From: Corynebacterium appendicis CIP 107643
GTDB lineage: Bacteria; Actinomycetota; Actinomycetes; Mycobacteriales; Mycobacteriaceae
Reading direction: 5' to 3'
Assembly: GCF_030408415.1 (NCBI RefSeq)
Contig: NZ_CP046976.1
Coordinates: 1,178,001 to 1,242,000, forward strand
Length of the DNA stretch: 64,000 nucleotides
Shown: piece by piece, positions 8,565 through 16,756 of the stretch
How the letters are laid out: every line of letters begins with the position of its first letter
Position numbering within the stretch: position 1 is the stretch's first letter
Translations under genes and position numbers: made by a program
Notes under the pieces: generated by a model
Seen by the model: the letters and a program-made list of their open reading frames with translations, nothing else
Database searches by the model: none
Told to the model about the DNA's origin: nothing

Positions 8565-10067
8565 TTAGTAGCTGATCTCCTCGCGCTCGCCGGACCACGT
8601 CGTGTGGTACGTGCCCTCTATGTCGACGCGCTTGTAGGTGTGTGCGCCGAAGAAGTCGCGCTGGCCCTGGATGAGCGCAGCCGGCAGGCGGTCGGAGCGC
8701 AGCGAGTCGTAATAGGACAGGCTAGAGGCGAAGACCGGGATTGGCAGACCCAGCTGGGTAGCGGTGACGACCACGCGGCGCCAGGAGTCGATCAAGCCGT
8801 TTTCCAGCTCGCCGCGGAAGTACGGGTCGAGCAGCAGCGACGGCAGCTCCGGGTCGTTGTTGTACGCCTCGGTGATGCGGTTGAGGAATTTCGCGCGGAT
8901 GATGCAGCCTCCGCGCCAGATGGTGGCCAGATCCTGCGGTTTGAGCCCCCAGCCGTATTCCTGGGAGCCAGCGTTGATCTCGTCGAAACCCTGGGCGTAG
9001 GCCACGAGCTTGGAAGCGTAGAGGGCGCGGCGGACATCCTCAACGAACTGTTCCTTGTCCACACCGAGGGACTCCAACGTCGCGGTCTCGCCGGCCGGCA
9101 AGCCCGTCTCCTTGACTGCCTCGCGTTGCGCGAGGGCCGACGAGAGCGCGCGGGCGAAGACGGCCTCGCCGATGCCGGTGGTGGGCACACCCAGGTCGAG
9201 AGCCTCCTTCACGGTCCACCGGCCGGTGCCTTTCTGGCCGGCGGCGTCGACGATGACGTCGATGAATGGCTTGCCCGTCTTCGCGTCCACCTGACGCAGG
9301 ACCTCAGCGGTGATCTCGATGAGGTACGAGTCCAGGTCGCCCTGGTTCCACTCGGAGAAGATCTCCGCCAGCTCAGCCGGCTCGATACCCGCGGCGTAGC
9401 GCAACAGGTGGTAGGCCTCGCCGATGACCTGCATGTCGGCGTATTCGATGCCGTTGTGGACCATTTTGACGAAGTGGCCCGCGCCGTCCGGGCCGATGTG
9501 CGTCACGCACGGCACACCGTCGACCTTTGCGGAAATGTCCTCGAGCAAGGGGCCGAGCGTCTCCCAGGATTCCTTCGGGCCGCCCGGCATGATCGAGGGG
9601 CCGCGCAGCGCTCCCTCCTCGCCGCCGGAAATGCCGGCTCCCACGAAGTGACGCCCCTTTGCCGCGACCTCTTTTTCGCGGCGGATCGTGTCGGTGAACA
9701 GCGAGTTGCCGCCGTCGATAATGATGTCGCCCTCATCCATCGCCTCGACGAGCTGGTCGATCACGGCATCGGTCGCCTTGCCCGCCTGGACCATGATGAC
9801 GGCTTTACGCGGGCGTTCCAGGGAGGCGACGAAATCCTCGATCGTCTCCGACGGGATGAACGAGCCCTCGTCGCCGTATTGCTCCATGACTGCACGGGTC
9901 TTCTCTGGGGAGCGGTTGAAGATGGCCACCGTGTGACCGCGGGAGGCGAAATTGCGGGCCAGGTTGGAGCCCATCACAGCCATGCCCACGACACCGATTT
10001 GTGCTTGGCCGGTCGCCGAGGTTCCGTCAGTGGCTGCAGTAGCGGGGGAAGCGTCATTCGAAGTCAT
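8565..10067 (-). CDS. gnd: 6-phosphogluconate dehydrogenase, decarboxylating
   Basis: The product is 500 aa and converts 6-phosphogluconate to ribulose 5-phosphate, CO2 and NADPH in the oxidative pentose phosphate pathway. The Rossmann motif GVVGMAVMGSNLARNFASRGH begins near residue 24. The signature IIDGGNS and the catalytic block GAGISGGEEGALRGPSIMPGG are intact, as is HFVKMVHNGIEYADMQ. It is a long-chain (about 470-500 aa) Gnd. Start: ATG at 10067 is preceded by TATGCT (10075-10080) with 7 nt between, so it is likely leaderless. An in-frame upstream extension exists but starts inside or above the promoter. Confidence 0.95.
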   Translation of the reverse strand: MTSNDASPATAATDGTSATGQAQIGVVGMAVMGSNLARNFASRGHTVAIFNRSPEKTRAVMEQYGDEGSFIPSETIEDFVASLERPRKAVIMVQAGKATDAVIDQLVEAMDEGDIIIDGGNSLFTDTIRREKEVAAKGRHFVGAGISGGEEGALRGPSIMPGGPKESWETLGPLLEDISAKVDGVPCVTHIGPDGAGHFVKMVHNGIEYADMQVIGEAYHLLRYAAGIEPAELAEIFSEWNQGDLDSYLIEITAEVLRQVDAKTGKPFIDVIVDAAGQKGTGRWTVKEALDLGVPTTGIGEAVFARALSSALAQREAVKETGLPAGETATLESLGVDKEQFVEDVRRALYASKLVAYAQGFDEINAGSQEYGWGLKPQDLATIWRGGCIIRAKFLNRITEAYNNDPELPSLLLDPYFRGELENGLIDSWRRVVVTATQLGLPIPVFASSLSYYDSLRSDRLPAALIQGQRDFFGAHTYKRVDIEGTYHTTWSGEREEISY

Positions 10068-10182
10068 GTCTTTGAGCATACGCACGCAGTATCTGGCGGT
10101 CAGCCAACCGGGGAGCAAAATTGCCCAGAGGATTTTCTGAGTCCACAATTACGGACTAGTTTCGTTGCTAAAGTCAGTTTCT

Positions 10183-10617
10183 ATGGACATCAACGACCTC
10201 ATGCACCTGCAGAACCGCCAGCTCAACGACGATGAAATCGCAATGCTCAACTCAGCCGCGACCGAGTTCGATTCTTTTATCGGCCTGACATTCACCGAAT
10301 TCGGCCCGGAAAAGATGGTCGCCACCATTCAAGCGGCGCCGAAGCACCACCAGCCAGCGGGCATGGTCAACGGGGGAGTGTTCTGCTCCATTGGCGAGAC
10401 AATGGGCTCTTTCGCAGGCTTTGTCGCCGCCGGTGGACCCGTGGTGGGCATGAACAACAGCACGGACCTGCTGCGCAGCGTCACCGACGGCGTGATCGAG
10501 GCTGAGACGACTCCGGTGCACGTCGGCCGCCGTACCCAGCTGTGGCGCACCGAGATGCGCTCGGACGGCAAGCTCGTCGCAGTGTGCACCCTGCGCACGA
10601 TGGTGATGGGGGCGTAG
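10183..10617 (+). CDS. PaaI-family (hotdog) thioesterase
   Basis: The product is 144 aa with a hotdog fold. HHQPAGMVNGGVFCSIGETMGSFAGF is the PaaI/YbgC-like substrate block and HVGRRTQLWRTEMRSDGKLVAVC the C-terminal strand. It presumably hydrolyses an acyl-CoA; the substrate cannot be read from the sequence. It is divergent from gnd. Start: ATG at 10183 has TAAAGT (10169-10174) 8 nt upstream and no Shine-Dalgarno, which suggests a leaderless transcript. Confidence 0.8.
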   Translation: MDINDLMHLQNRQLNDDEIAMLNSAATEFDSFIGLTFTEFGPEKMVATIQAAPKHHQPAGMVNGGVFCSIGETMGSFAGFVAAGGPVVGMNNSTDLLRSVTDGVIEAETTPVHVGRRTQLWRTEMRSDGKLVAVCTLRTMVMGA

Positions 10618-10620
10618 CGC

Positions 10621-11700
10621 CTAGAGCCAGTGGTTCTTGCGAAACCACCAGTACATGCCCAGAATCGATCCGAACATGACCAGGAGCACGACGGGGTAGG
10701 CGTAGTGCCAGCTGAGCTCGGGCATGTACTCGAAGTTCATGCCGTACACACCGGCGATCATGGTCGGCAGCGCCGCCATGCCGACGACAGCCGAGATCGT
10801 GCGCATGTCGGAGTTCTGCTGCATGGACACTTTGGCCACGGAGGCGTCGAGAAGCGATGAGAGCCGCTCGTCGAATGCCGAGATATTGTCGCTGACGATC
10901 ATGGCGTTGTCCTGCACGTCGCGCAGGTACGAACGGATCGGCTTGCTCAGCAGGTCCTTGTGCAGCGTCAGACCGGAACGCAACGCCGGCCCGAGCGGAT
11001 CCGTGGCGTGGCGCATCTCCAGGACCTCGCGTTTGTACATGTAGATCTTGTCGATGTTGATCAACTGGCGCGGCGTGAACACCTCGTTCTCCAGCTCGTC
11101 GACGTCGCTGGAGAGGAATGTCGTGACCTTCATATAGTTCTCCACGATGTGGTCCGCGACCTTCCATGCGACCGCTGCGGGGCCGAGCGACGAGATTTCC
11201 TGGTCCTCAATGAGCTCCTGGGTAAGGTTCGGCAGCTGCGCATTGTGGCGGATGGTGATCACGAAGTCGTCGCCGACGAGCATCTGCACCTCGCCGGTGG
11301 AAATGATTTCGCGCAGGTCGGTGACTTCCTCGTCGTCGCGGTAGACGACCGTGCGGATGACGATGAAGAGCTGCTCGCCGTAGCGCTCGACCTTGGGGCG
11401 CTGGTGCGCGGTGACGGCATCCTCCACAATGAGGTCGTGGATGCCGAATTCCTGGGCGACGCGCTCCATTTGTTCCGCGCTCGGCTCGCGCAGCGACAGC
11501 CACACATAGCCGTTGTCCGCTTCCTTCACGCGTTCCATGGCACTGGTGTAGTGCATCGAGCCCGGCAGGGCCTTGCCCTCGACGAAAACTCGGCAGAAGT
11601 CGACGGAGCGTTCCACCGGGACTGGCACGGGCCGCTCGGCCTGTTTCTGCTTCGCCTGCGATTTCGCTTTATTGCGGGGCAGAGGAATTTTCGGCGGCAT
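10621..11700 (-). CDS. corA: CorA-type magnesium/cobalt channel
   Basis: The product is 359 aa. A long cytoplasmic domain is followed by two C-terminal membrane helices. The first ends in the GMN pore signature (YGMNFEYMPEL) and the short tail WWFRKNHWL is basic. It forms a homopentameric Mg/Co influx channel. The basic first 30 residues (PRNKAKSQAKQKQAERP) are an unusual extension. Start: GAAGGGGG precedes the ATG at 5 nt. It converges with the thioesterase with a 3-bp gap and no obvious terminator. Confidence 0.92.
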   Translation of the reverse strand: MPPKIPLPRNKAKSQAKQKQAERPVPVPVERSVDFCRVFVEGKALPGSMHYTSAMERVKEADNGYVWLSLREPSAEQMERVAQEFGIHDLIVEDAVTAHQRPKVERYGEQLFIVIRTVVYRDDEEVTDLREIISTGEVQMLVGDDFVITIRHNAQLPNLTQELIEDQEISSLGPAAVAWKVADHIVENYMKVTTFLSSDVDELENEVFTPRQLINIDKIYMYKREVLEMRHATDPLGPALRSGLTLHKDLLSKPIRSYLRDVQDNAMIVSDNISAFDERLSSLLDASVAKVSMQQNSDMRTISAVVGMAALPTMIAGVYGMNFEYMPELSWHYAYPVVLLVMFGSILGMYWWFRKNHWL

Positions 11701-11758
11701 AGCGACCCCCTTCGATCACAGGCTCGGCGACGGACAGCCGGAACGTGGACCCGCATTC

Positions 11759-11769
11759 GCTTATCGACG
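11759..11769 (-). repeat. iterated 11-mer CGTCGATAAGC, copy 4 (intergenic)
   Basis: Exact copy in the gap between corA and the 61-aa gene, so protein coding does not explain it. Confidence 0.85.
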
Positions 11770-11860
11770 AATCCAGCCACCCCGGCCTTGAACTAAACAG
11801 ATCATACGCCTTGCTCGCCCTGAAACGTGCACCGAGAGCCTGGGCGGTAGGTGAGGGGCA

Positions 11861-12046
11861 TCACCGCTTTTTGTAGAACTCCACGAGAGCGTCAATGGGT
11901 TTTCGGCGTCGGGCATTGCGCCGGTTGCGCCGACGCCGCGCCTCCGATTTACCGGCCAGAACGATGCTGATGAATGCGACCCCGCCGATGAAAAGGAGCA
12001 CGAAGAGCACCCCTAGCGCGATGAAACCGATAAGGAAAGGGTCCAT
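11861..12046 (-). CDS. small single-pass membrane protein, unknown function
   Basis: The product is 61 aa. Residues 3-31 (FLIGFIALGVLFVLLFIGG onward) form a membrane helix. A strongly basic stretch RRRRNRRNARRRK follows and then a short helix, giving an N-out/C-in topology by the positive-inside rule. I do not recognise a family. It sits between corA and ndh in the same orientation. It could be a small membrane modulator, but nothing shows of what. Confidence 0.55.
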   Translation of the reverse strand: MDPFLIGFIALGVLFVLLFIGGVAFISIVLAGKSEARRRRNRRNARRRKPIDALVEFYKKR

Positions 12047-12106
12047 GTCGGCGAGGGCTCATATCGTGCTCGACCCCTGTTAATAGGGGGGAGGGGAGGA
12101 GAAAGT

Positions 12107-13507
12107 TTAGTTCTCTCCGTTGATGTCGCGCAGCTCCGAGTACTTCTCGGTGTCGTTGTCCGTCTCCTTGGCCAGGTTGAGCAGTGCAGTGCGCGCGTGC
12201 ATCTGCTGCAGCGTGGTCGGCAGATTGTAGCGCTTCGGGGTGAGCGCGTTGAGCGTCCAGGTGAACATGGACACGATGCGGTTGCGCTTGGACACCAGGA
12301 AGGAGACGTGGACGAGCAACCACATGATCCAGCCCAGGAAGCCGGCGATTTCGACCTTGCCCATCTTCACCACGGCATGGAAGCGGCCGACGATGGCCAT
12401 TGAGCCCTTGTCGAAGTACTCGAATGCTTCGCGCTGGTCGGGTTCCTGGTTCTCCTCGACGCCGGCCTTGATCGCCTTGGCGGCGTACTCGCCGGACTGG
12501 ATCGCGACCTGGGCGACGCCCGGCAGCTTGTCCAGGTTCATCATGTCACCGACGACGAAGACGTTGCGGTGGTCGCCGACGGAGAGGTCCGGGTTCACGG
12601 GCACCTTGCCTGCGCGGTCGACCTCGAGGCCTGCCTGCTCGGCGACGGTCTTGCCCAGCGGGGAAGCGGCCACACCGGCGGACCAGATCTTGGTGTAGGA
12701 GTCGATCGTGGTCTCTTCCTCGGTCTTCATGTCTTTGTAGGTGACCGTGGACTCGTCGATGTTGGTCACCATCGCGTTCAGGCGGACGGTGACGCCCATC
12801 TTCTCCAGCTCGCGCTGGGCCTTGCGGCCGAGACGCTTGCCGAACGGCGGGAGCACCTGCGGCGCGCCGTCGAGAAGAATGATCTTCGCGCTGGACGGAC
12901 GGAAGTTCGAGTACTCGTCTCGGAAGCTGCGGTGGGCCATCTCGGCGACCTGGCCGGCGAGCTCGACACCGGTCGGGCCTGCGCCGACGATGACGAAGGT
13001 GAGCAGGCGCTCGCGCTCTTCCGGATCATCAACGATCTCGGCGCGCTCGAACGCGGAGACGAGGCGGGAGCGGATCTCCAGGGCGTTATCAAGGGTCTTC
13101 AGGCCGGGAGCGAACTCGGCGAAGTGGTCGTTGCCGAAGTAGGACTGGCCGGCGCCGGCAGCGACGATCAGCGAGTCGTATTCGTACGTGCGGGTCAGCG
13201 CACCCTCTTCGAAGGTGACGGTGTTGTTCTCCAGGTTGATGTCGGTGACATCGCCGCGGACGAGGTCCGTGTTCTTCTGCTTGCCCAGAATCTGGCGGGT
13301 CGAAGTAGCGATCTCGCCTGTGGACAGAAGGCCCGTGGCCACCTGGTAGAGCAGCGGCGGGAAGAGGTGGAAGTTTGTGCGGCTAATCAACGTGACGTCT
13401 ACGTCAGCTCCGTCGAGCTCGCGAGCTGCGAAAAGCCCGCCGAAGCCGGAACCGATGATGACGACGTGGTGGCGATTTCCTGCGGGGCGGTAGGGCTTAT
13501 CGGACAT
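12107..13507 (-). CDS. ndh: type II NADH dehydrogenase (NDH-2)
   Basis: The product is 466 aa. FAD-binding GxGxxG is in HVVIIGSGFGGLFAARELDG near residue 15. The NADH-binding fold is in VIVGAGPTGVELAGQVAEM near residue 180, and the second FAD contact is VFVVGDMM near residue 310. A C-terminal amphipathic or hydrophobic stretch (GFLGWIMWLLVHVSFLV) anchors it to the membrane. It transfers electrons from NADH to menaquinone without pumping protons, and it is the only NADH dehydrogenase type in C. glutamicum. AAGGAG precedes the ATG. Confidence 0.93.
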   Translation of the reverse strand: MSDKPYRPAGNRHHVVIIGSGFGGLFAARELDGADVDVTLISRTNFHLFPPLLYQVATGLLSTGEIATSTRQILGKQKNTDLVRGDVTDINLENNTVTFEEGALTRTYEYDSLIVAAGAGQSYFGNDHFAEFAPGLKTLDNALEIRSRLVSAFERAEIVDDPEERERLLTFVIVGAGPTGVELAGQVAEMAHRSFRDEYSNFRPSSAKIILLDGAPQVLPPFGKRLGRKAQRELEKMGVTVRLNAMVTNIDESTVTYKDMKTEEETTIDSYTKIWSAGVAASPLGKTVAEQAGLEVDRAGKVPVNPDLSVGDHRNVFVVGDMMNLDKLPGVAQVAIQSGEYAAKAIKAGVEENQEPDQREAFEYFDKGSMAIVGRFHAVVKMGKVEIAGFLGWIMWLLVHVSFLVSKRNRIVSMFTWTLNALTPKRYNLPTTLQQMHARTALLNLAKETDNDTEKYSELRDINGEN

Positions 13508-13626
13508 TAATCTGTACTCCTTGTGGCAATTGCATGCTTATCCGCCATGAGATCATACGCCCGTTTGCGAACTCCGCGCGCCGTGGCTCCCATGAGGCGG
13601 GCTGCCGTCGGTCTATGGTAGACGGC

Positions 13627-14943
13627 GTGTCCGACAACCCCGCGATCCCCATGCACTTAGCCACCATCGACGCTGAACAGTGGCCGAATATCGCGGCAGT
13701 GCCCACAGGCCGGTTCATGGGCCTGCGCGCCCGCCGCGCGGAAGCCTCGTTCGCCGCCGCCTGTTCCAAAGCGGGGCTCGAGCTCGACCCGGACAACGGT
13801 CCGGATCTCGTGGTCGACCACGCCGAGCTGTTTGAGCGCATCGCGGCCAACGGGTGGATCGGGCTGGCCGAGGGCTACATGGCAGGAGAGTGGCGGACAG
13901 ACACGCCCGACGACCTGGTCCGTGTGCTGGGCAAGCTGCTGGAGGTCGGCTTCAATCCGGCAACGAAGCTTGGCCGCGAGGCGAGGTTTGCCGGAGGCGA
14001 GGTACCGCCGGAACTCGTCGCTAAGTTCTCCGGCGACGGCATGAGTGCTTTTGCCGGCCATTTCGCGACGGGCGTGCCCACGATGGAGAGAGTGAGCGTG
14101 CCGTCGCATTCGCCTAGTGCAGGCCGCGGCAAGGAGCCCAAGAACTATTTCGTTTCCAAGACTAACTACAGCGCGCCGCTCGAGACGGAGAAGCTCGACC
14201 TCGCCGACGCTCAGGCCCGCAGCGTCAACATGCTTCTCGACGCCGCCGTGGTCCGTCCCGGCACACACCTCGCCGAAGTTCCGTCATCCGGCGGTGCTGT
14301 TGCTATTGCTGCTGCATCCCGCCGCGCGACCGTCGACTCGGTGGTAACGGACCCGGCTGTCCTGAATGCGCTGCGCGAGCGTCTGACACTCGGCGGGGCA
14401 GAGGACGCCGTGCACGTGAACGTCGTGGAGGACCTGCCGCGCGGCATGGACCGGCGCAAAGCGCGCTACGACGCGATCGTCTCCGCCGAACACCTCGAGA
14501 CCATGCCCACGCGTATGCAAGCGCATTATTTCGCACTTATCGACGGGCTGTTGGCCCGCTCCGGCCGCGCCACCCTCCAAACCATCGTGTCGACGGGGAA
14601 GATGAGCCGCCCAGCCGAATCCGCCCTAGAATCGCTGCGCGCTTATATCTGGCCGACGCTGAACTATCCGACAGTCGACGAGATCCGGAAGACTGTCGAC
14701 TCCCGCAGCGGGCTCCGCGTCATCGCCCAGACCCATGCGCCGGACCACTTGGCGCTTTCGCTCCAGCATCAGCGGACCGTCTTCCAGAGCCAGCTCCGAG
14801 AAGCCGCCGCCGACGGATTCGACGCGGTGTACCGCCGGCTGTGGATGTGGCAGCTCGCTCTGCGCGAAGCTATGGCGCGCGCAGGCATGCTCGACGTGGT
14901 CCAATTGACGCTCATGCACCGACACCGCCGGGGAGTGCGGTAG
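13627..14943 (+). CDS. UfaA-like (cyclopropane-fatty-acid synthase family) methyltransferase
   Basis: The product is about 438 aa. The N-terminal domain (about 1-170) includes NGWIGLAEGYMAGEWRTDTPDDLVRVL, and the C-terminal part is a Rossmann-like SAM methyltransferase (RYDAIVSAEHLETMP, FALIDGLLARSGRATLQTIVS, YIWPTLNYP). The ndh neighbour in C. glutamicum is ufaA. SAM motif I is degenerate: LAEVPSSGG replaces the usual ExGxGxG, so activity is uncertain. Start: GTG at 13627 follows TATGGT (13614-13619) by 7 nt, fitting a leaderless mRNA; an alternative ATG lies at 13615. Confidence 0.7.
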   Translation: MSDNPAIPMHLATIDAEQWPNIAAVPTGRFMGLRARRAEASFAAACSKAGLELDPDNGPDLVVDHAELFERIAANGWIGLAEGYMAGEWRTDTPDDLVRVLGKLLEVGFNPATKLGREARFAGGEVPPELVAKFSGDGMSAFAGHFATGVPTMERVSVPSHSPSAGRGKEPKNYFVSKTNYSAPLETEKLDLADAQARSVNMLLDAAVVRPGTHLAEVPSSGGAVAIAAASRRATVDSVVTDPAVLNALRERLTLGGAEDAVHVNVVEDLPRGMDRRKARYDAIVSAEHLETMPTRMQAHYFALIDGLLARSGRATLQTIVSTGKMSRPAESALESLRAYIWPTLNYPTVDEIRKTVDSRSGLRVIAQTHAPDHLALSLQHQRTVFQSQLREAAADGFDAVYRRLWMWQLALREAMARAGMLDVVQLTLMHRHRRGVR

Positions 14944-15012
14944 AGGCGGCGTAGACGGTCAATGCCTTCAATGCTTGAGCGATTCAGGGGTAGAGCGCAC
15001 CCTCAACATTAC

Positions 15013-15031
15013 TTGACATAATGCACATTAT
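15013..15031 (+). promoter_or_regulatory. TTGACA box overlapping a 14-bp palindrome in a convergent gap
   Basis: TTGACA at 15013-15018 runs into ATAATG-CA-CATTAT (15018-15031), a perfect 6-2-6 inverted repeat. It resembles a -35 box with an operator. The gap lies between two convergent genes with no plus-strand gene for 1.2 kb, and I see no good -10. Nothing else is evident between 14944 and 15059. Confidence 0.3.
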
Positions 15032-15059
15032 CGGACAGAGATGGCAGTAATCGAGGAAA

Positions 15060-15079
15060 CGCGGGCCAGACTGCCCGCG
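15060..15079 (-). terminator. GC-rich hairpin after the YceI gene
   Basis: CGCGGGC (15060-15066) pairs with GCCCGCG (15073-15079) across a 6-nt loop. On the minus strand it is followed by TTTCCTC, a weak T tract. It probably terminates the YceI gene. Confidence 0.5.
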
Positions 15080-15107
15080 CATTCATTCCCTGTCCTGCCG
15101 TGTGCCG

Positions 15108-15803
15108 CTAGCCTTTCTTCTCGAGCTTGAGGCGGATATTCACTTCGCCTTCTTCCGCGATCTTCGCCGCGACGAACTCCGGTGTCTCCACTCCGTAGTC
15201 CAGGCGGTTGATCGGCACGTCCGCGTGGACGACGACATTGTCTCCGGTCCGCAGCGCGGTGAACTCTTGTGTGACGCTGTTCGTCTCGCCATGGATGGTC
15301 AGGTCTCCTGTGAGCGTCACCGTGCCTGTGGTGCCGTCATCCGGAAGCTGGGACACGTCTGCCGGTTCAGTGAGGACGAATGTGGACTCCGGGTACTGCT
15401 CCGCGTGAAGGATCTTCCTCCGCACATTTTCGTCACGGACATCTTTATCCGTGACGATATTGCCCATATTCACGGTCACTTCGCCGGCGGTCAAAGAGCC
15501 GCCTTCGATGGTCATTTCGCCCTCGACGTCCTGGGTCGACCCAGATGTCGTCCGTTCGTCGCCCGGCAGTAATTCGTAGAATGTGAATCCGGCCGACGTC
15601 ATATTCTTGCCCGGCTTCGTCGTCACAACCCATTTGCCGTCGACGTCCGTGGATGCGGCCTTTGCGCCGTCGGCGTCAATCGCTTCCGTCTTCACGCCCG
15701 GGTGCGACACGAGCGAAATGAACAACGGCACCAACGCCAACAATGCCAACACGACGATCACCGCCGCGCCGCCGATGACAATGAGTTTCTGGTTGGTCCG
15801 CAT
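15108..15803 (-). CDS. membrane-anchored YceI-family protein
   Basis: The product is 231 aa. One N-terminal membrane segment (about 8-30, LIVIGGAAVIVVLALLALVPL) is followed by a YceI lipocalin-like barrel (about 55-230: GKWVVTT, GFTFYELL, LTAGEVTVNMGNIVTDKDVRDENV, LTGDLTIHGETNSV, PINRLDYGVETP). YceI barrels bind isoprenoid-type lipids outside the cytoplasm; the ligand here is unknown. Two ATGs are possible. The second (15803) has GAGAGG at proper spacing and is preferred over 15809. Confidence 0.82.
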   Translation of the reverse strand: MRTNQKLIVIGGAAVIVVLALLALVPLFISLVSHPGVKTEAIDADGAKAASTDVDGKWVVTTKPGKNMTSAGFTFYELLPGDERTTSGSTQDVEGEMTIEGGSLTAGEVTVNMGNIVTDKDVRDENVRRKILHAEQYPESTFVLTEPADVSQLPDDGTTGTVTLTGDLTIHGETNSVTQEFTALRTGDNVVVHADVPINRLDYGVETPEFVAAKIAEEGEVNIRLKLEKKG

Positions 15804-15824
15804 GAGCATTCCTCTCTGATTGCC

Positions 15825-16145
15825 TTATTGCAGCCTCTCGAGCTTCTTAGCCATGGTAACCAGCTCGTCGCACAGAGACTGAATCTCCTCTGGCTCCGCA
15901 CCTTCGCCCGTCGCCGTGACGATGTCTTCGGCCGCGCACCGCAGCTCAAAGAGCTTGTCGCGCAGCGTCTCTCCACTGATGACCCTAACAGTTTTCTGAC
16001 CTGCCAAAACAGAGTGCCGTTGCTCATAAGCGCGCTGTTTGCACGAATCACTGCAGTACTTCCGTGGCCTGCCGCGGCCCGGCGTGAGCTGAATCTCTTT
16101 GCCGCAGTACTGGCAGGTCGGCGGATTCCCGGTGTGCTGGTTCAT
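15825..16145 (-). CDS. small zinc-ribbon-like protein
   Basis: The product is 106 aa. CQYCGKEI and, 16 residues later, KYCSDSCKQRAYEQ give a CxxC...CxxxC set that could hold one zinc ion, next to basic GRGRPRK. The C-terminal half is a charged amphipathic helix (about 60-106), probably a coiled coil. It may bind nucleic acid; no name is recognised. A TATGAT -10 candidate (16157-16162) lies 11 nt before the ATG. It is divergent from rbpA, sharing a 140-bp promoter region. Confidence 0.6.
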   Translation of the reverse strand: MNQHTGNPPTCQYCGKEIQLTPGRGRPRKYCSDSCKQRAYEQRHSVLAGQKTVRVISGETLRDKLFELRCAAEDIVTATGEGAEPEEIQSLCDELVTMAKKLERLQ

Positions 16146-16239
16146 GATCGAGACTGATCATATCCTCTCTGTCCCACCGACAATGATCGTGACGCCACGG
16201 AACAATCGATGCGGTCCGCGCGTTGGAGAAGATGGCCGT

Positions 16240-16245
16240 TATACT
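16240..16245 (+). promoter_or_regulatory. rbpA -10 box TATACT
   Basis: Near-consensus -10 at 16240-16245, about 44 bp before the rbpA ATG. No convincing -35 is present. The leader would be about 37 nt and carries GAAGGGA before the start. Confidence 0.55.
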
Positions 16246-16288
16246 TTGATGGTCGCGACTGATTCTTCAACGAAGGGATAGATGCAGC

Positions 16289-16672
16289 ATGGCTGATCGG
16301 GTGCTACGTGGTAGCCGCATGGGCGCAGTGAGCTACGAGACGGATCGTGACCACGATCTCGCCCCGCGCAGGATGGCGAAGTACCGCACCCCGAACGGCG
16401 AGATCTACGAGATCCCGTTCGCAGACGACGCCGAAATCCCCGAAGAGTGGCCGTGCAAGAACGGCCAGGTGGGCACCCTCGTCGAGGGTGAAGGCGTCGA
16501 GTCGAAGCCGGTGAAGCCGCCGCGCACCCACTGGGACATGCTCCGTGAGCGCCGCAGCCTTGAGGAACTCGACGAGCTGCTCGAAGAGCGCCTGGAGCAG
16601 CTCCGCAAACGCCGCCGCGCCGCCGCGCGCATCGCCAAGGAGCAAAAGGAAGCTCAGGAGAACGCGAAGTAG
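16289..16672 (+). CDS. rbpA: RNA polymerase-binding protein RbpA
   Basis: The product is 127 aa. It begins ADRVLRGSRMGAVSYETDRDHDLAPR, the RbpA N-terminal tail and core. The basic linker and sigma-interaction helix follow (PPRTHWDMLRERRSLEELDELLEERLEQLRKRR). RbpA binds the RNA polymerase beta' subunit and group 1/2 sigma factors and stabilises the open complex in actinobacteria. The C-terminus is a long charged helix. GAAGGGA lies about 9 nt before the ATG. A strong terminator follows. Confidence 0.95.
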   Translation: MADRVLRGSRMGAVSYETDRDHDLAPRRMAKYRTPNGEIYEIPFADDAEIPEEWPCKNGQVGTLVEGEGVESKPVKPPRTHWDMLRERRSLEELDELLEERLEQLRKRRRAAARIAKEQKEAQENAK

Positions 16673-16716
16673 ACGCTCATCCCGCGTCTTCTCCTTCTCC
16701 CCTTACACATAAATCA

Positions 16717-16745
16717 AAGCCGGCAGATTCTCCTGCCGGCTTTTT
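16717..16745. terminator. bidirectional rho-independent terminator after rbpA and ppm1
   Basis: AAGCCGGCAG (16717-16726) pairs with CTGCCGGCTT (16733-16742), followed by TTTTT. On the minus strand the stem is followed by TT only, so it is strongest for rbpA. Confidence 0.85.
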
Positions 16746-16756
16746 GTTGCACGTGA

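Noticed and set aside
7977..10235. 752-aa open frame on the plus strand
   Set aside because: It is antisense to the helicase start and gnd, has no family motifs, and its composition follows from the complementary codon bias.
11845..11875. hairpin followed by TTTTT as a terminator
   Set aside because: It overlaps the coding end of the 61-aa gene on the other strand, and no plus-strand gene reads into it.
13615..13617. ATG as the start of the UfaA-like gene
   Set aside because: It lies inside the TATGGT -10 box; GTG at 13627 fits the leaderless spacing seen in neighbours.
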